Shown here piece after piece: positions 54,923-63,555 of a stretch of DNA of 64,000 nucleotides. The stretch's first letter is position 1, and each line of letters begins with the position of its first letter. The position numbers were made by a program, and so were the translations under genes. Below the pieces are notes generated by a model. It was not told the origin of the DNA and ran no database searches. It worked only from the letters and a program-made list of their open reading frames with translations. This stretch comes from Streptomyces sp. V4I8 (GTDB taxonomy: Bacteria; Actinomycetota; Actinomycetes; Streptomycetales; Streptomycetaceae). The stretch lies in assembly GCF_041261225.1 (NCBI RefSeq), contig NZ_JBGCCN010000003.1, forward strand, positions 62,001 to 126,000. Reading direction: 5' to 3'.

Positions 54923-55666
54923 ATGCGTGAATGGTTGCTGGGTGAGTGGACCAAGGCATGGTCAGGCCGTACCTGGGCCGTGCTCGTCTCGATCGCCGTC
55001 TTCATGTCCCTGCTCTCGGGACTCAGTTATGCAGCTCAGGGCGACAAGATGGTCAGCGCAGGCAAGACCGACGTCGCGGCCGTTACCAACGATGTGGTCC
55101 GTGCCTCGATGACGACCTTCCTGTTCGCCTCGCTCTTCGGCGCACTGCTGGTGACCCGGGAGTACTCTTCGGGCTCCATCAGCCGCTCCGTGCTCCTCAT
55201 CGGTGGCAGGGACCGTCTGTTCCTCGCGAAGCTCGTGGTCGCTGCCGCTGTGGGTGCTCTGTTCGGGCTGTTCGCCGTCCTCCTGGCGACGGTGTCGAGC
55301 TGGGTGATGCTCGCCGGCTACGGCTACAGCTCCGAGTGGACCTCGGAGACCTGGCTGATCGCCCTCGGTGTGTTCGCCTGCAATGTACTGGCCGCCCCGT
55401 GGGGCGTCTTCGTCGGCTGGATCGTCCGCCATCAGATCGGTGCCGTGGGTGCTCTGATGGCACTGACCCTGCTGGTGGACCCCGCTTTGAAACGGCTGGT
55501 GCCCGACGAGGCGAAGTATCTGCTGACGGTCGCCATGAGCTCGGTCTACCGGGACGGGGCCGCCGATCTGCTCTCACCGCAGACTGCCCTCCTGGTCATC
55601 GCAGGCTGGCTGGCCGCGGCCGGGTACGCGGCACACAAGCTGCTCCACTCCCGCGACATCACGTAA
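54923..55666 (+). CDS. ABC-2-type permease
   Basis: 247 residues, about six hydrophobic helices (VLVSIAVFMSLLSGL, MTTFLFASLFGALLVT, LVVAAAVGALFGLFAVLLA, VFACNVLAAPWGVFVGW, ALMALTLLVDP, TALLVIAGWLAAAGYAA). TREYSSGSISRSVLL after helix 2 is typical of ABC-2 permeases. Immunity or export with the ATPase. Confidence 0.86.
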   Translation: MREWLLGEWTKAWSGRTWAVLVSIAVFMSLLSGLSYAAQGDKMVSAGKTDVAAVTNDVVRASMTTFLFASLFGALLVTREYSSGSISRSVLLIGGRDRLFLAKLVVAAAVGALFGLFAVLLATVSSWVMLAGYGYSSEWTSETWLIALGVFACNVLAAPWGVFVGWIVRHQIGAVGALMALTLLVDPALKRLVPDEAKYLLTVAMSSVYRDGAADLLSPQTALLVIAGWLAAAGYAAHKLLHSRDIT

Positions 55667-55676
55667 GGCGGCCCGC

Positions 55677-57353
55677 ATGTCCTCGACGACCGCGCCCACC
55701 GAGATCGCCTCGGAGCGCTTGGCCCGGCCCAGGCTCGCCGCCGACGTATCGGTGCATGAGCCTGCCAAGGGCAAGGCTCCCTGGGTCATCCAACGAGGCC
55801 GGCAGGCATACTTCCGTGTCCAGCCCGACCTCGCCAGGCTGGCACTCGCCTTGAACGGAACACGTGACCACGCCCAGCTAGTGGAAATCCTCGGACCGCC
55901 GTGGACGACGGAGGCAGTCGGCACGGCCGTCGGCAAACTCGCCGCGGGCCAATTGCTCGACAACGGCGAGCAGGCCAGGCGTGGCGGCCGGCATCGCCGG
56001 GACCGCCGTGACCAGCGGATCAAGTTCGTGCCACCGCTGACCGTGCAGTTCACCGTGCTTAGGCCCGAGCGTGTGCTGCGCCGGGTCTCACCGTTCGTCG
56101 GCTTCCTCATGAGCCGTGCCGGGACATACGCGCTCGGCGTTCTCGCGCTGTGCGGACTGCTGGCGCTCGCCGGTCAGGCACAGCGGGTGAGCACGGCCCT
56201 GGGGCAGGCGCAGCCGCTATCCACTTATGCGGCCGTCGTCGGCGGAGTTCTCCTCACCACCGCGATCCACGAGTTCGGCCACGGTGCCGTCCTCAGCCAC
56301 CAAGGGGGCAGGCCCGGCCGAATGGGCGTGATGCTGTTCTACCTTTCGCCCGCAGCCTTCTGTGACGTCTCCGACGGCTGGCGGCTGCCCCACAAGCAGC
56401 AGCGTGTCGCCGTGGCTCTGGCAGGGATCGCAACGCAGGTGGTCATCGCCGGCGGGGCGGCAGTGGTTTCGCTCCTCACCGAAGGACCTATTCGGGACGG
56501 TCTGATCGTTTACGCCATCGCCACCTACGTGTTAGGGCTGCTCAACCTGATTCCGTTCATCAAGCTGGACGGCTACCTCGCGTTGATGAGCCACCTCGAC
56601 ATCCCGAACCTGCGTGACCACGCCCTCCACGACGCACGCCGCTACACGGCCCAGCTCATGTTCGGCGGCCGCACCCGCCGCCGTTACGACCGGAAACTGC
56701 CGAAGCTGCGCTGGGCGGTACCCTTCGGTCTCGCCTGCATGATCTTCCCCCTCTACATTGTCGCCATGGTCATGCAGATGTGGGCGGACCGGCTGCAGCA
56801 GCTCGGGGCCTTCGGTGCAGCGTTTGTGCTGTGCGGCATCGGCTACCTCGTCTATCGCCTGGGCCGCGGCCTAGCGGGCGCCATCCACGAGGCCCGGCGC
56901 AGAGGAGCTCGCATCCAGCGGATCGGCGCAGTGGTAGCGCTGGCCCTCGCTGTGGCGGCAGCGGCGCTGACCCTCATCAAGGTGCCGTGCACCATCACCG
57001 GTGGCTACCTCGCACGGGACGACGGGCACCTCGAGCTTCTCCTTAGCCCCTCAGCCGACCGTTCGCTGATCCGTAAGAACAGCACCGTGCGTCTGTACCG
57101 GGCTGGTATAGCCACCCGAGCCCTGACCGGACAGGCTGTCATCGCCAGCCTCCGCCCCACCGACACGACCGCGCCCCTTTCGGCGTTCGTGCCCGTACGG
57201 ACCGACGCACTGTCCTCATCAGCTGTGAGCTATCCGCTGAAGACACGCAAGCTTGCCAAGGACCGGGTGGGCGCCGCTGAAGTGGACGCCGGAACCCGGC
57301 CACTCGGCGAGTGGTTGTACGTCAAGTACGTGGCTCCGGCTTGGCGGTGGTAG
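55677..57353 (+). CDS. mpaP: M50 intramembrane metalloprotease (daptide MpaP-like)
   Basis: 558 residues. The zinc motif HEFGH is at 198-202 and the third ligand is in LNLIPFIKLDGY (Asp298). Several membrane helices follow a cytoplasmic N-terminal part that resembles a peptide-binding domain (HVIQRGRQAYFRVQPDLARL-like). The family member in daptide clusters removes the leader. A TTA codon occurs at 56532-56534. Starts at ATG 55677 right after the permease. Last gene of the cluster. Confidence 0.86.
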   Translation: MSSTTAPTEIASERLARPRLAADVSVHEPAKGKAPWVIQRGRQAYFRVQPDLARLALALNGTRDHAQLVEILGPPWTTEAVGTAVGKLAAGQLLDNGEQARRGGRHRRDRRDQRIKFVPPLTVQFTVLRPERVLRRVSPFVGFLMSRAGTYALGVLALCGLLALAGQAQRVSTALGQAQPLSTYAAVVGGVLLTTAIHEFGHGAVLSHQGGRPGRMGVMLFYLSPAAFCDVSDGWRLPHKQQRVAVALAGIATQVVIAGGAAVVSLLTEGPIRDGLIVYAIATYVLGLLNLIPFIKLDGYLALMSHLDIPNLRDHALHDARRYTAQLMFGGRTRRRYDRKLPKLRWAVPFGLACMIFPLYIVAMVMQMWADRLQQLGAFGAAFVLCGIGYLVYRLGRGLAGAIHEARRRGARIQRIGAVVALALAVAAAALTLIKVPCTITGGYLARDDGHLELLLSPSADRSLIRKNSTVRLYRAGIATRALTGQAVIASLRPTDTTAPLSAFVPVRTDALSSSAVSYPLKTRKLAKDRVGAAEVDAGTRPLGEWLYVKYVAPAWRW

Positions 57354-57519
57354 CGGAGCAAGTGCAGCGGCATTGTCAGGCGCTCTTCTCCAAGACCTTT
57401 GCAGGGGCGGGCTTGGATCGGCCTGGACAGCGGGGATCCAGTCCTTGAGTTGGGTCTGCTGCACGATCGGGTGACATCCTGACCTGGCTTGCTGAGAGGC
57501 GGCCTGGAAGGATGTTGTA

Positions 57520-57753
57520 GTGCCCAAGCCGTATCCGAAGGAGTTCCGCGAGGACGTCGTGCGGGTCGCGAGGAACCGCGGCCCGGACGTGACACTGGAG
57601 CAGGTGGTCGCCGACTTCGGTGTCCACGCGGTGACGCTGTCGAAGTGGATGCGTCGTGCGGACATCGACGACGGGGTGACGCCCGGAACGACCACGCAGA
57701 AGAACGCGGAACTACGGGCCGCGCGCCAGAGGATCAAGCTGCTGGAGCAGGAG
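57520..57753 (+). pseudogene. IS3-family OrfA, first part
   Basis: KPYPKEFREDVVRVARNRG, then VTLEQVVADFGVHAVTLSKW and RQRIKLLEQE are the OrfA HTH and leucine helix. The gene is cut at codon QE by the IS5 element at 57751. The end (NEVLRRAAAYLSQANLPGKG, from 58649 on) continues after it. GTG start at 57520. Confidence 0.8.
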
Positions 57754-58645
57754 GCTTATTCACGGGGTCACCAGCCGTTCTTGTAGAAGGCGAGGGCGGT
57801 GACGGTCTTGGCGACGAGGGGGAACCGGGTGAGAGGGCCGCGATAGCGAGTGGCGAGGACCTTCCAGTCCTTCAGATGTGCGATCGCTCGTTCGACGGCG
57901 GCGCGGAGCTTGCTGATGCTCTGGTTGAACACTTTGTCTTTGACGGGGCGTTCCTGACCGGGTGGCTTGCGGCGGGCGGTGAGCATGCCGGAGCCGACAT
58001 AGCCCAGATCCCCCATGCTCTCCCGGTCGGCGAAGGCTTTGGGAAAGTGGGACTGGCGCCAGGCGTACATGTCGTGCCGACTGCCGGGTACCGGCGCGGA
58101 GACGGCGAGCAGGTCCCTGCTGAGAGTGGCGGCGACCTGCAGGTTGAAGCCTGTGTCACGATGCTTGCCGGAGAACATCGTGGTGCCCTCGCTCGCCCAG
58201 TCCCACGTGGTGACCAGGGTCCCGTCGGCCAGGACGATCCTGCCGTGTGAGGCGTCGGCGGGGTCGGGCACATGCTCGGCCAGGGCCGTCTCCACCACCG
58301 GGAGCAGCGTGGTCCACCGGCGCGAGACGGTGGCCTGGGAGATGTGGAACAGTTCCGCCGCCGCTTGCTGGACGGGGTTCTGCCGCAGCAGGAACAACAC
58401 CAGGACCACGGACTTGTACAGGCCCAGCGCCCACATCGGTCCCGGCACCACGGGCGGATCGGGGTCCTCCACCAGCATCGTGTGGACCCGGACCACCAAG
58501 GCCTCCAGTTGATCCGCTTCCAGCCCTGTCGTAACGTTCCAGCTCAACGGCCCTGCCCCGGTGGAAAACTGACGTCGTCGCAAACGCCAGGCTACCGAGC
58601 AGGGCCGTCTTGCTGATCAAGAAACCAAGCCCGTGAATAACCCTC
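57751..58645 (-). mobile_element. IS5-family element inserted in an IS3 orfA
   Basis: Ends GAGGCTTATTCACGGG at 57751 and, inverted, GAGGGTTATTCACGGG ending at 58645, one mismatch in 16. The 3-bp duplication CAG flanks it (57748-57750 and 58646-58648). The full-length element carries one transposase. Confidence 0.87.
57768..58547 (-). CDS. IS5-family transposase
   Basis: 259 residues from TTG 58545-58547 (SWNVTTGLEADQLEALVVRV). HTH region QNPVQQAAAELFHISQATVS, catalytic Asp in RIVLADGTLVTTWDWAS, second Asp in SMGDLGYVGSGM and Glu in RAAVERAIAHLKDWKVL. Complete DDE_4-type domain. A TTG start is unusual, but the same spot is conserved in the remnant at 4070. Confidence 0.86.
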   Translation of the reverse strand: MSWNVTTGLEADQLEALVVRVHTMLVEDPDPPVVPGPMWALGLYKSVVLVLFLLRQNPVQQAAAELFHISQATVSRRWTTLLPVVETALAEHVPDPADASHGRIVLADGTLVTTWDWASEGTTMFSGKHRDTGFNLQVAATLSRDLLAVSAPVPGSRHDMYAWRQSHFPKAFADRESMGDLGYVGSGMLTARRKPPGQERPVKDKVFNQSISKLRAAVERAIAHLKDWKVLATRYRGPLTRFPLVAKTVTALAFYKNGW

Positions 58646-58648
58646 CAG

Positions 58649-58842
58649 GAGAACGAGGTCCTGCGCCGGGCCGCTGCTTACCTGTCGCAGGCGAATCTGC
58701 CGGGAAAAGGATCTACCCGCTCGTGAAGGAGCTGGCCGTGGACGGGGTTCCGGTCACGGTCACGTGCCGGGTCCTGAAGCTCGCCAGACAGCCCTACTAC
58801 CGCTGGCTCGACCGGCCGGTGACCGATGCTGTGCTGGAGGAG
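58649..58842 (+). pseudogene. IS3-family OrfA end and OrfB start, truncated
   Basis: Continues the gene cut at 57753: NEVLRRAAAYLSQANLPGKG ends OrfA in one frame. The OrfB start (RIYPLVKELAVDGVPVTVTC, RVLKLARQPYYRWLDRPVTD) follows in another. At about 58842 the sequence changes into the left end of a second IS3 element. The rest of OrfB is gone. Confidence 0.75.
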
Positions 58843-58878
58843 GGCCTTCCACCCGAAGGGTGGACACCTGTTTGTTTG

Positions 58879-59767
58879 TTATGCGGCGAGTGTCAGGGTA
58901 GCTGACATCTGTTCGTAGGCGACGGGGCTGAGCTGTCCGTTCGCCGAGTGGCGGCGCCAGGTGTTGTACCGCGTCAGCCAGCGGAAGACGGTACGCCGGC
59001 AGGCGCCGGCCCCGTCGAAGCGCCGTGCTCCCTTGAGGATCTCCCGTTTCAGAGACGCGTGGAAGGACTCGCAGGCGGCGTTGTCCGCACTCGTCCCGAC
59101 GGCACCCATGGACTGGGTGACTCCCAACTCCCGGCAGAGGCCGGCGAATTCACGGGATCCGTACTGCGCCCCGTGATCGCTGTGGAAGATGGCGCCGTCG
59201 AGGCTGCCACGGGTGGCGGCGGCCATCTTCAGCGCGTCGGCAACGAGGTCGGTGCGCATGTGATCGGCGATCGACCAGCCCGCCACCCGGCGTGAGAAGC
59301 AGTCCAGGACCGTAGCGAGATAGAGGTGCTCGCCGTCTCCGACGGGGAGATACGTTATGTCGCCCATGTACTTCAGGTTCGGCGCGGCAGCGGTGAAGTC
59401 CCTCTTGAACAGGTCCGGCACCGGCGTCTGCGACGGCTCGGGGATGGTGGTGCGTATGCGCTTGCGCAGGTGGAAGCCGGTGATGCGGAACTTGCGCATG
59501 ACGCGGGCGACCCTCTTCTCGTTGATGTGCATGCCGTGGGTGTCGCGGAGCTCGGCGGTGATGCGTGGGGCGCCGTAGGCGCCGTCCGAGTCCGTGTGCA
59601 CGGCCCGGATCCTGTCGGCCAGGACCTGGTCATCCCGCTCGCGCTGGGCACGGGCCTCACGCGAAGAGCGCCACTTGTAGTAGCTGGAGCGGACGACGTC
59701 CAGCACGTGGCAGAGCCGCTTGACCTCGAAGGTCTCGCGATGGTCCTCGAAGGTACTGGAAGCGGCT
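58879..59767 (-). pseudogene. IS3-family transposase OrfB, probable frameshift near the start
   Basis: Motifs DITYLPVGDGEHLYLAT, FHSDHGAQYGSREFA and AACESFHASLKREIL give the DDE core. HVLDVVRSSYYKW is the N-terminal signature. The natural start VTSRFQ is in another frame: an extra base around 59750 (CAGTACCTTCGAGG) separates it from FEDHRETFEVKRLC. From the frameshift on the frame is intact to 58879. Confidence 0.72.
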
Positions 59768-59769
59768 CG

Positions 59770-60108
59770 TCACCAGCTCATCTCGGAGGCGAAAAACTTC
59801 GTGGCCTTGCGCAGGATGTCGCGCTCCTGGGCGAGCGTCGCATTCTCCTTGCGCACCGTCTTCAGCTCCGTGCGCAGGGCCGCTAACTCGGCCTCCAGCT
59901 CTTCCTTCGTGGCCTTGCTCACCGGGGTGTCCTTCATGTTCTTCGTGGTGCTGCCGCCGCGGGCGCGGTCGGCGCGGATCCAGTTCCGCAGCGTCTCCGG
60001 GTTGATCCCCAGATCGCGGGCGGCCTGCACGATCGTGAGGTCGGGGTCCGAGTGGTACAGCGCGACGGCGTCGGCCTTGAACTCGGGCGAATAAACCTTC
60101 ATCACCAT
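59770..60108 (-). CDS. IS3-family OrfA
   Basis: 112 residues from ATG 60106-60108: KVYSPEFKADAVALYHSDP, HTH VQAARDLGINPETLRNW and C-terminal coiled coil EELEAELAALRTELKTVRKE. Its stop overlaps the expected OrfB start. Confidence 0.85.
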   Translation of the reverse strand: MVMKVYSPEFKADAVALYHSDPDLTIVQAARDLGINPETLRNWIRADRARGGSTTKNMKDTPVSKATKEELEAELAALRTELKTVRKENATLAQERDILRKATKFFASEMSW

Positions 60109-60176
60109 AAGTGGTCCCTCCTGCCAGCCCCTCACCGGGGCCGATCGAAGGTGTCCACCACTCAGGGGGAGGGTCC

Positions 60177-60602
60177 TGCCACCTGTCCGCGACCTGTACC
60201 GCGCCGGGCAGGGCACGGCGGATGGCCTCGGCGTAGGTGGCTGAGCCGTCGCGGCACACGACCTCGACACCCGAATGCTCGCGCAGCCACGCTTCCAGCG
60301 TGTCGGCCGTGCGGTCAGGCAGCACGTCGATCCGCTCATGGGTCTCGGCGTCGATCACCACGGTGGCATAGCGGTGCCGCCGCCGAAGTGCGAAATCGTC
60401 GACGCCGATCACACGGGGCACCCGCCCGGTCGGCAACGGGATGCGCAGCAGGGTGCGCAGGGCCGTGTGACGGGACAGGCCCACCGCGAGTATCGCCAGC
60501 AGACGTGATCCCGCCCGGCCCGCTAACTCTTTGACCACGGCCTTGACCTGCCTGGTCAGACGAGCGGTGCGTCGCTGGTATCGCTCCAGCACCGCGTTGC
60601 AC
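60177..60602 (-). pseudogene. ISL3-family transposase fragment
   Basis: Middle portion of an ISL3 (IS204/IS1165-type) transposase: RYQRRTARLTRQVKAVVKEL, VPRVIGVDDFALRRRHRYAT with the first catalytic Asp, VEVVCRDGSATYAEAI with the second. It is cut 3' by the second IS3 element after VQVADRW and lacks its N-terminus, where it borders the protease-tail relic at about 60603. Confidence 0.78.
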
Positions 60603-61212
60603 GCAGGTAATCCTCAGAGTCCTTCATCGGCTGCCAGCTGCCGTCCGTGCCTAGACGGTAACCATCAAAACGGTCATAGTCCTGAAGCGGGGACCCCGGC
60701 GTCACCGCGTGCCAGGAACCGTCCTTGGCCCGGCCGTAGACCTGCGATTCCTCAGGCCCCGGACCACGATCATGCTGAGTCTGCTGGCCCTGCTAAGCCT
60801 TGTCCGCCACCTTCCCGGGAGTACCCGTACCACCGTTACCCGTGCCAGCATCCGCCTCAGCCACCCCCGTAATTCCGCCGACCCCCGTACTGCCGCCCGC
60901 AGTGCTGGTAGTAGTGGTGCTCTGAGGAAATCCCGCCGTCAAAGACAAAGACTGGGCCAGCCCACCGAGGTGCGTCTCCTTGCCAATGTCCTGGATCTTC
61001 TCCCTCTGCTCGGCAGTGAGCAATCCGTCATCCCGGCGCTCCTCAAGTTCCTTCAGCGTCGACATACCCGCCGCCTGCAGAATCCTCATCACCCCAGCGG
61101 CCTGCTCCAACGTCTTGGGGTGTAAGGAGAGCTTGGCAGGGGAGAGGTCGTTGCGGTTGGCCAGAGCCCAGGTCGACCAGGCTGGTTTCGGGGTGCCCCC
61201 CCGGGCCGTCAC
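60603..61212 (-). pseudogene. relic of the secreted-protease tail (module A)
   Basis: Downstream half: SQVYGRAKDGSWHAV, LQDYDRFDGYRLGTDGSWQP and MKDSEDYL are a diverged module A as in the proteases at 6451 and 13839. Upstream half: a helical piece (KLSLHPKTLEQAAGVMRIL, MSTLKELEERRDDGLLTAEQ) and a Gly/Thr linker. A TAG at 60793-60795 interrupts the frame (VADKA-stop-QGQQTQHD). The 3' end is cut by the ISL3 fragment and no protease domain remains. Confidence 0.72.
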
Positions 61213-61447
61213 GCAACTACGCGGAATCCCTCCCTCAGGAATGGACGCGCTGAGCGGGCAAGGGGAAATTTGTCAGGGCGATGAGTAGCTGGAGGGGGCG
61301 GTGCGACAAAGACTGACAACTCAATGCGGTGAGCGTTGCCCATGAACCCCGCTCATATCGTTGCGCTTCCTCAGAGCTCCGTAACGATCATGGTCGGATC
61401 TGTTCTCACCGGGTCGCGCCCCTGCCCTCGTTTGAAAGGACCCGGTC

Positions 61448-63217
61448 ATGGTCTCCTCCCGCCGGAGGAAGGGTGTATCCCGGATCTGGAAGTCAGTCGG
61501 CATTCTCATCCCCCTGGCCCTGCTGACAGCCGTGCTGATAGCACCCCTCAACGCGGTGCCGTCGGCCCGGGGGGACGACGGCGTGGGGAACATACTCGAT
61601 CAGAAGTACGGACTGTTCGTCCATCATGTGCCCGGGCGGACGGTGGACTCTACTGGTGCGGTCGTCGATGATGCCGACGATCTGGCGGACGGTTTCAACG
61701 CGGGACGGTTCGCCGACGATTTGGCGTCGGCCAGAGTGCAGTACGTCATCTTCACCGCCTGGCACTCCAAGATGGTCACCCTCTGGCCGAGCCAGAAAAT
61801 GCTGGACTGGGATCTTCCCGACCACCGCGTCAACCGTGACCTGATCGGCGACATGATCACCGCGGTGAAAGCCAAGGGAATCCAAGTTTACCTCTACACC
61901 CACCCGCGTGACGGCATGGAGTTCTCCGACGCGGACCGACAGAAGACCGGCTGGGGTACTCAGCCCCCACCGGAAGGGCAAGGCTGGAACCCGGGAGCAG
62001 ACTTCGACCGCCCCCGATGGAATGCGTTCATCAACGACATCTACCGGGAGATGATGCAACGCTACGGCGAGAAGATCGACGGCCTGTTCCTCGATGAAGG
62101 CAGCCCCAGGGGCGACAGCCGCAAGGTGGTCGATTACCCGCAGCTGCGCAACACGATCAAGACGGTCAGCCCGCGGGCTGTCCTCATCCAGAACAACTAC
62201 GGTGACCTGTACGGCCTGGACAAAGGCATGAAGGAGTACGGCGGCTGGAGGGAGTTCGCACAGCCCGACGGGAGTCTGTGGCCCGGTTACACCAAGCCCG
62301 TGGGGGCGATCTTCACCGAAACGTGGTGGGCACAGCGGCCGCACTCCACCGTCCGCTACTCCCCGGAAAGCATGTTCCGCTATACCGTGCTGCAGGCAGC
62401 CACCAACACCGACGGCGGCGGCGTCGCCTGGGGAAGTGGCCCCTACGCCGACGGCGGCTGGGAACCCGACGCCATGAAGACACTCCAGCAGATCGGCGCC
62501 TGGATCGACCCGATCAAGCAGTCCATCTTCGGCACCCGGCCCAGCACCTCCTACCCCACCGACGCCGGCACCCGCATCGCCGACCTGACCTGGGGCGTGG
62601 CCACCACATCGCCCGACGGCAACACCGAATACCTCCACGTCCTCAAACCACCGGCCGGGAACACCCTCACCCTTCCACTCCCCGCCGACGGCAAAATCTT
62701 CGCAGAAGCCTCACTCGTCAAAGACGGCACACCCGTGACACTCAGCCAGGACACCAACAAAGTGCGGCTCACCATCCCAGGGAACTGGGACACCAACGAC
62801 ACCGCCATCAAACTGACCGTCTCCAGCCAGTCCGGCCCCGTCGCCCTCTACCGCTGCTCCCACAGCAGCGGTGATCACATGGACACCATGGACCGCAGCT
62901 GCGAGGGCTACTCCAAAGACGGAATTCTGGGCTACCTCTCACCGGCCCAGGCCCCCGGAACGATCCCCCTCTACCGCTGCAACACCGCCACCGGCAGCGG
63001 CGGTTCCCTGCATCTGCAAACCACGGACCCCGGCTGCAAGGGCCACACCAAGGACGGACTCCTCGGCTACCTCTACACCACCCAGACCCCGGGAACAGTC
63101 CCGCTCTACCGCTGCCACAAACCAACCAGTACGGGACGGCTCCACATGGACACCACAAACCCCCACTGCGAGGACTACCCACACAAGGACGGCACCCTCG
63201 GCTACATCATCAACTAA
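61448..63217 (+). CDS. secreted GH29-like glycoside hydrolase with three DUF5648-type repeats
   Basis: 589 residues from GTG 61448. N-terminal signal anchor (SVGILIPLALLTAVLIAPL). The catalytic-like domain resembles alpha-L-fucosidases: KYGLFVHHVPG, YVIFTAWHSKMV and the region KIDGLFLDEGSPRG where the nucleophile Asp is expected. An all-beta part follows about residue 380. Three tandem repeats of LYRC ... HMDT-x-DRSCEGY-KDG-LGYL type occupy the last 135 residues and occur elsewhere in secreted hydrolases. Likely extracellular sugar hydrolysis; substrate uncertain. Confidence 0.72.
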   Translation: MVSSRRRKGVSRIWKSVGILIPLALLTAVLIAPLNAVPSARGDDGVGNILDQKYGLFVHHVPGRTVDSTGAVVDDADDLADGFNAGRFADDLASARVQYVIFTAWHSKMVTLWPSQKMLDWDLPDHRVNRDLIGDMITAVKAKGIQVYLYTHPRDGMEFSDADRQKTGWGTQPPPEGQGWNPGADFDRPRWNAFINDIYREMMQRYGEKIDGLFLDEGSPRGDSRKVVDYPQLRNTIKTVSPRAVLIQNNYGDLYGLDKGMKEYGGWREFAQPDGSLWPGYTKPVGAIFTETWWAQRPHSTVRYSPESMFRYTVLQAATNTDGGGVAWGSGPYADGGWEPDAMKTLQQIGAWIDPIKQSIFGTRPSTSYPTDAGTRIADLTWGVATTSPDGNTEYLHVLKPPAGNTLTLPLPADGKIFAEASLVKDGTPVTLSQDTNKVRLTIPGNWDTNDTAIKLTVSSQSGPVALYRCSHSSGDHMDTMDRSCEGYSKDGILGYLSPAQAPGTIPLYRCNTATGSGGSLHLQTTDPGCKGHTKDGLLGYLYTTQTPGTVPLYRCHKPTSTGRLHMDTTNPHCEDYPHKDGTLGYIIN

Positions 63218-63242
63218 CCGCCACCCACCACTCCAACCGCCC

Positions 63243-63519
63243 ACCGCTGCGCCGGGAGGAATCCATAGCGCTGCTGGCCGGCATCCCCATGGGCGCCGGA
63301 TCGGCTAGGACCCAACAAGCGCTGCCCGTGATCCGCCCGGTCAACCACCTGGTCGACGGTGGCGGCGTCATCATCCGCATCCATGCCGAATCGGCACTGC
63401 TGCACAACACCGCCGTCACAGGGGTCATGGTCTTCGAGGCCGACCAGCTCGACCCCACAGACGGGTACTGGCTGGAGTGTCGGCGTACGACTGAGCTGGC
63501 CCTGGCAAGATTTCCGTGA
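63243..63519 (+). pseudogene. pyridoxamine-oxidase-like (PNPOx) relic
   Basis: The frame reads LRREESIALLAGIPMG, then QALPVIRPVNHLVDGGGVII and MVFEADQLDP. These are hallmarks of short PNPOx-family flavin-binding proteins (family form: IALLAGIPMGRIVFTRQALPAVRPVNHLVD, as two runs). Start codon and C-terminus are lacking, and spacing in the middle is disturbed. Confidence 0.6.
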
Positions 63520-63555
63520 CGTCGGGGTGTGCCACCGTGCGCCAGTGACGCTCCG

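Larger units (their letters stand above)
58843..60176 (-). mobile_element. second IS3-family element
   Basis: Ends are similar inverted repeats around GGTGGACACC (left about 58843-58875, right about 60150-60176). It carries orfA and orfB. It lies between the truncated first IS3 and a truncated ISL3 transposase, so it entered one of them or came with a deletion. Confidence 0.7.
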
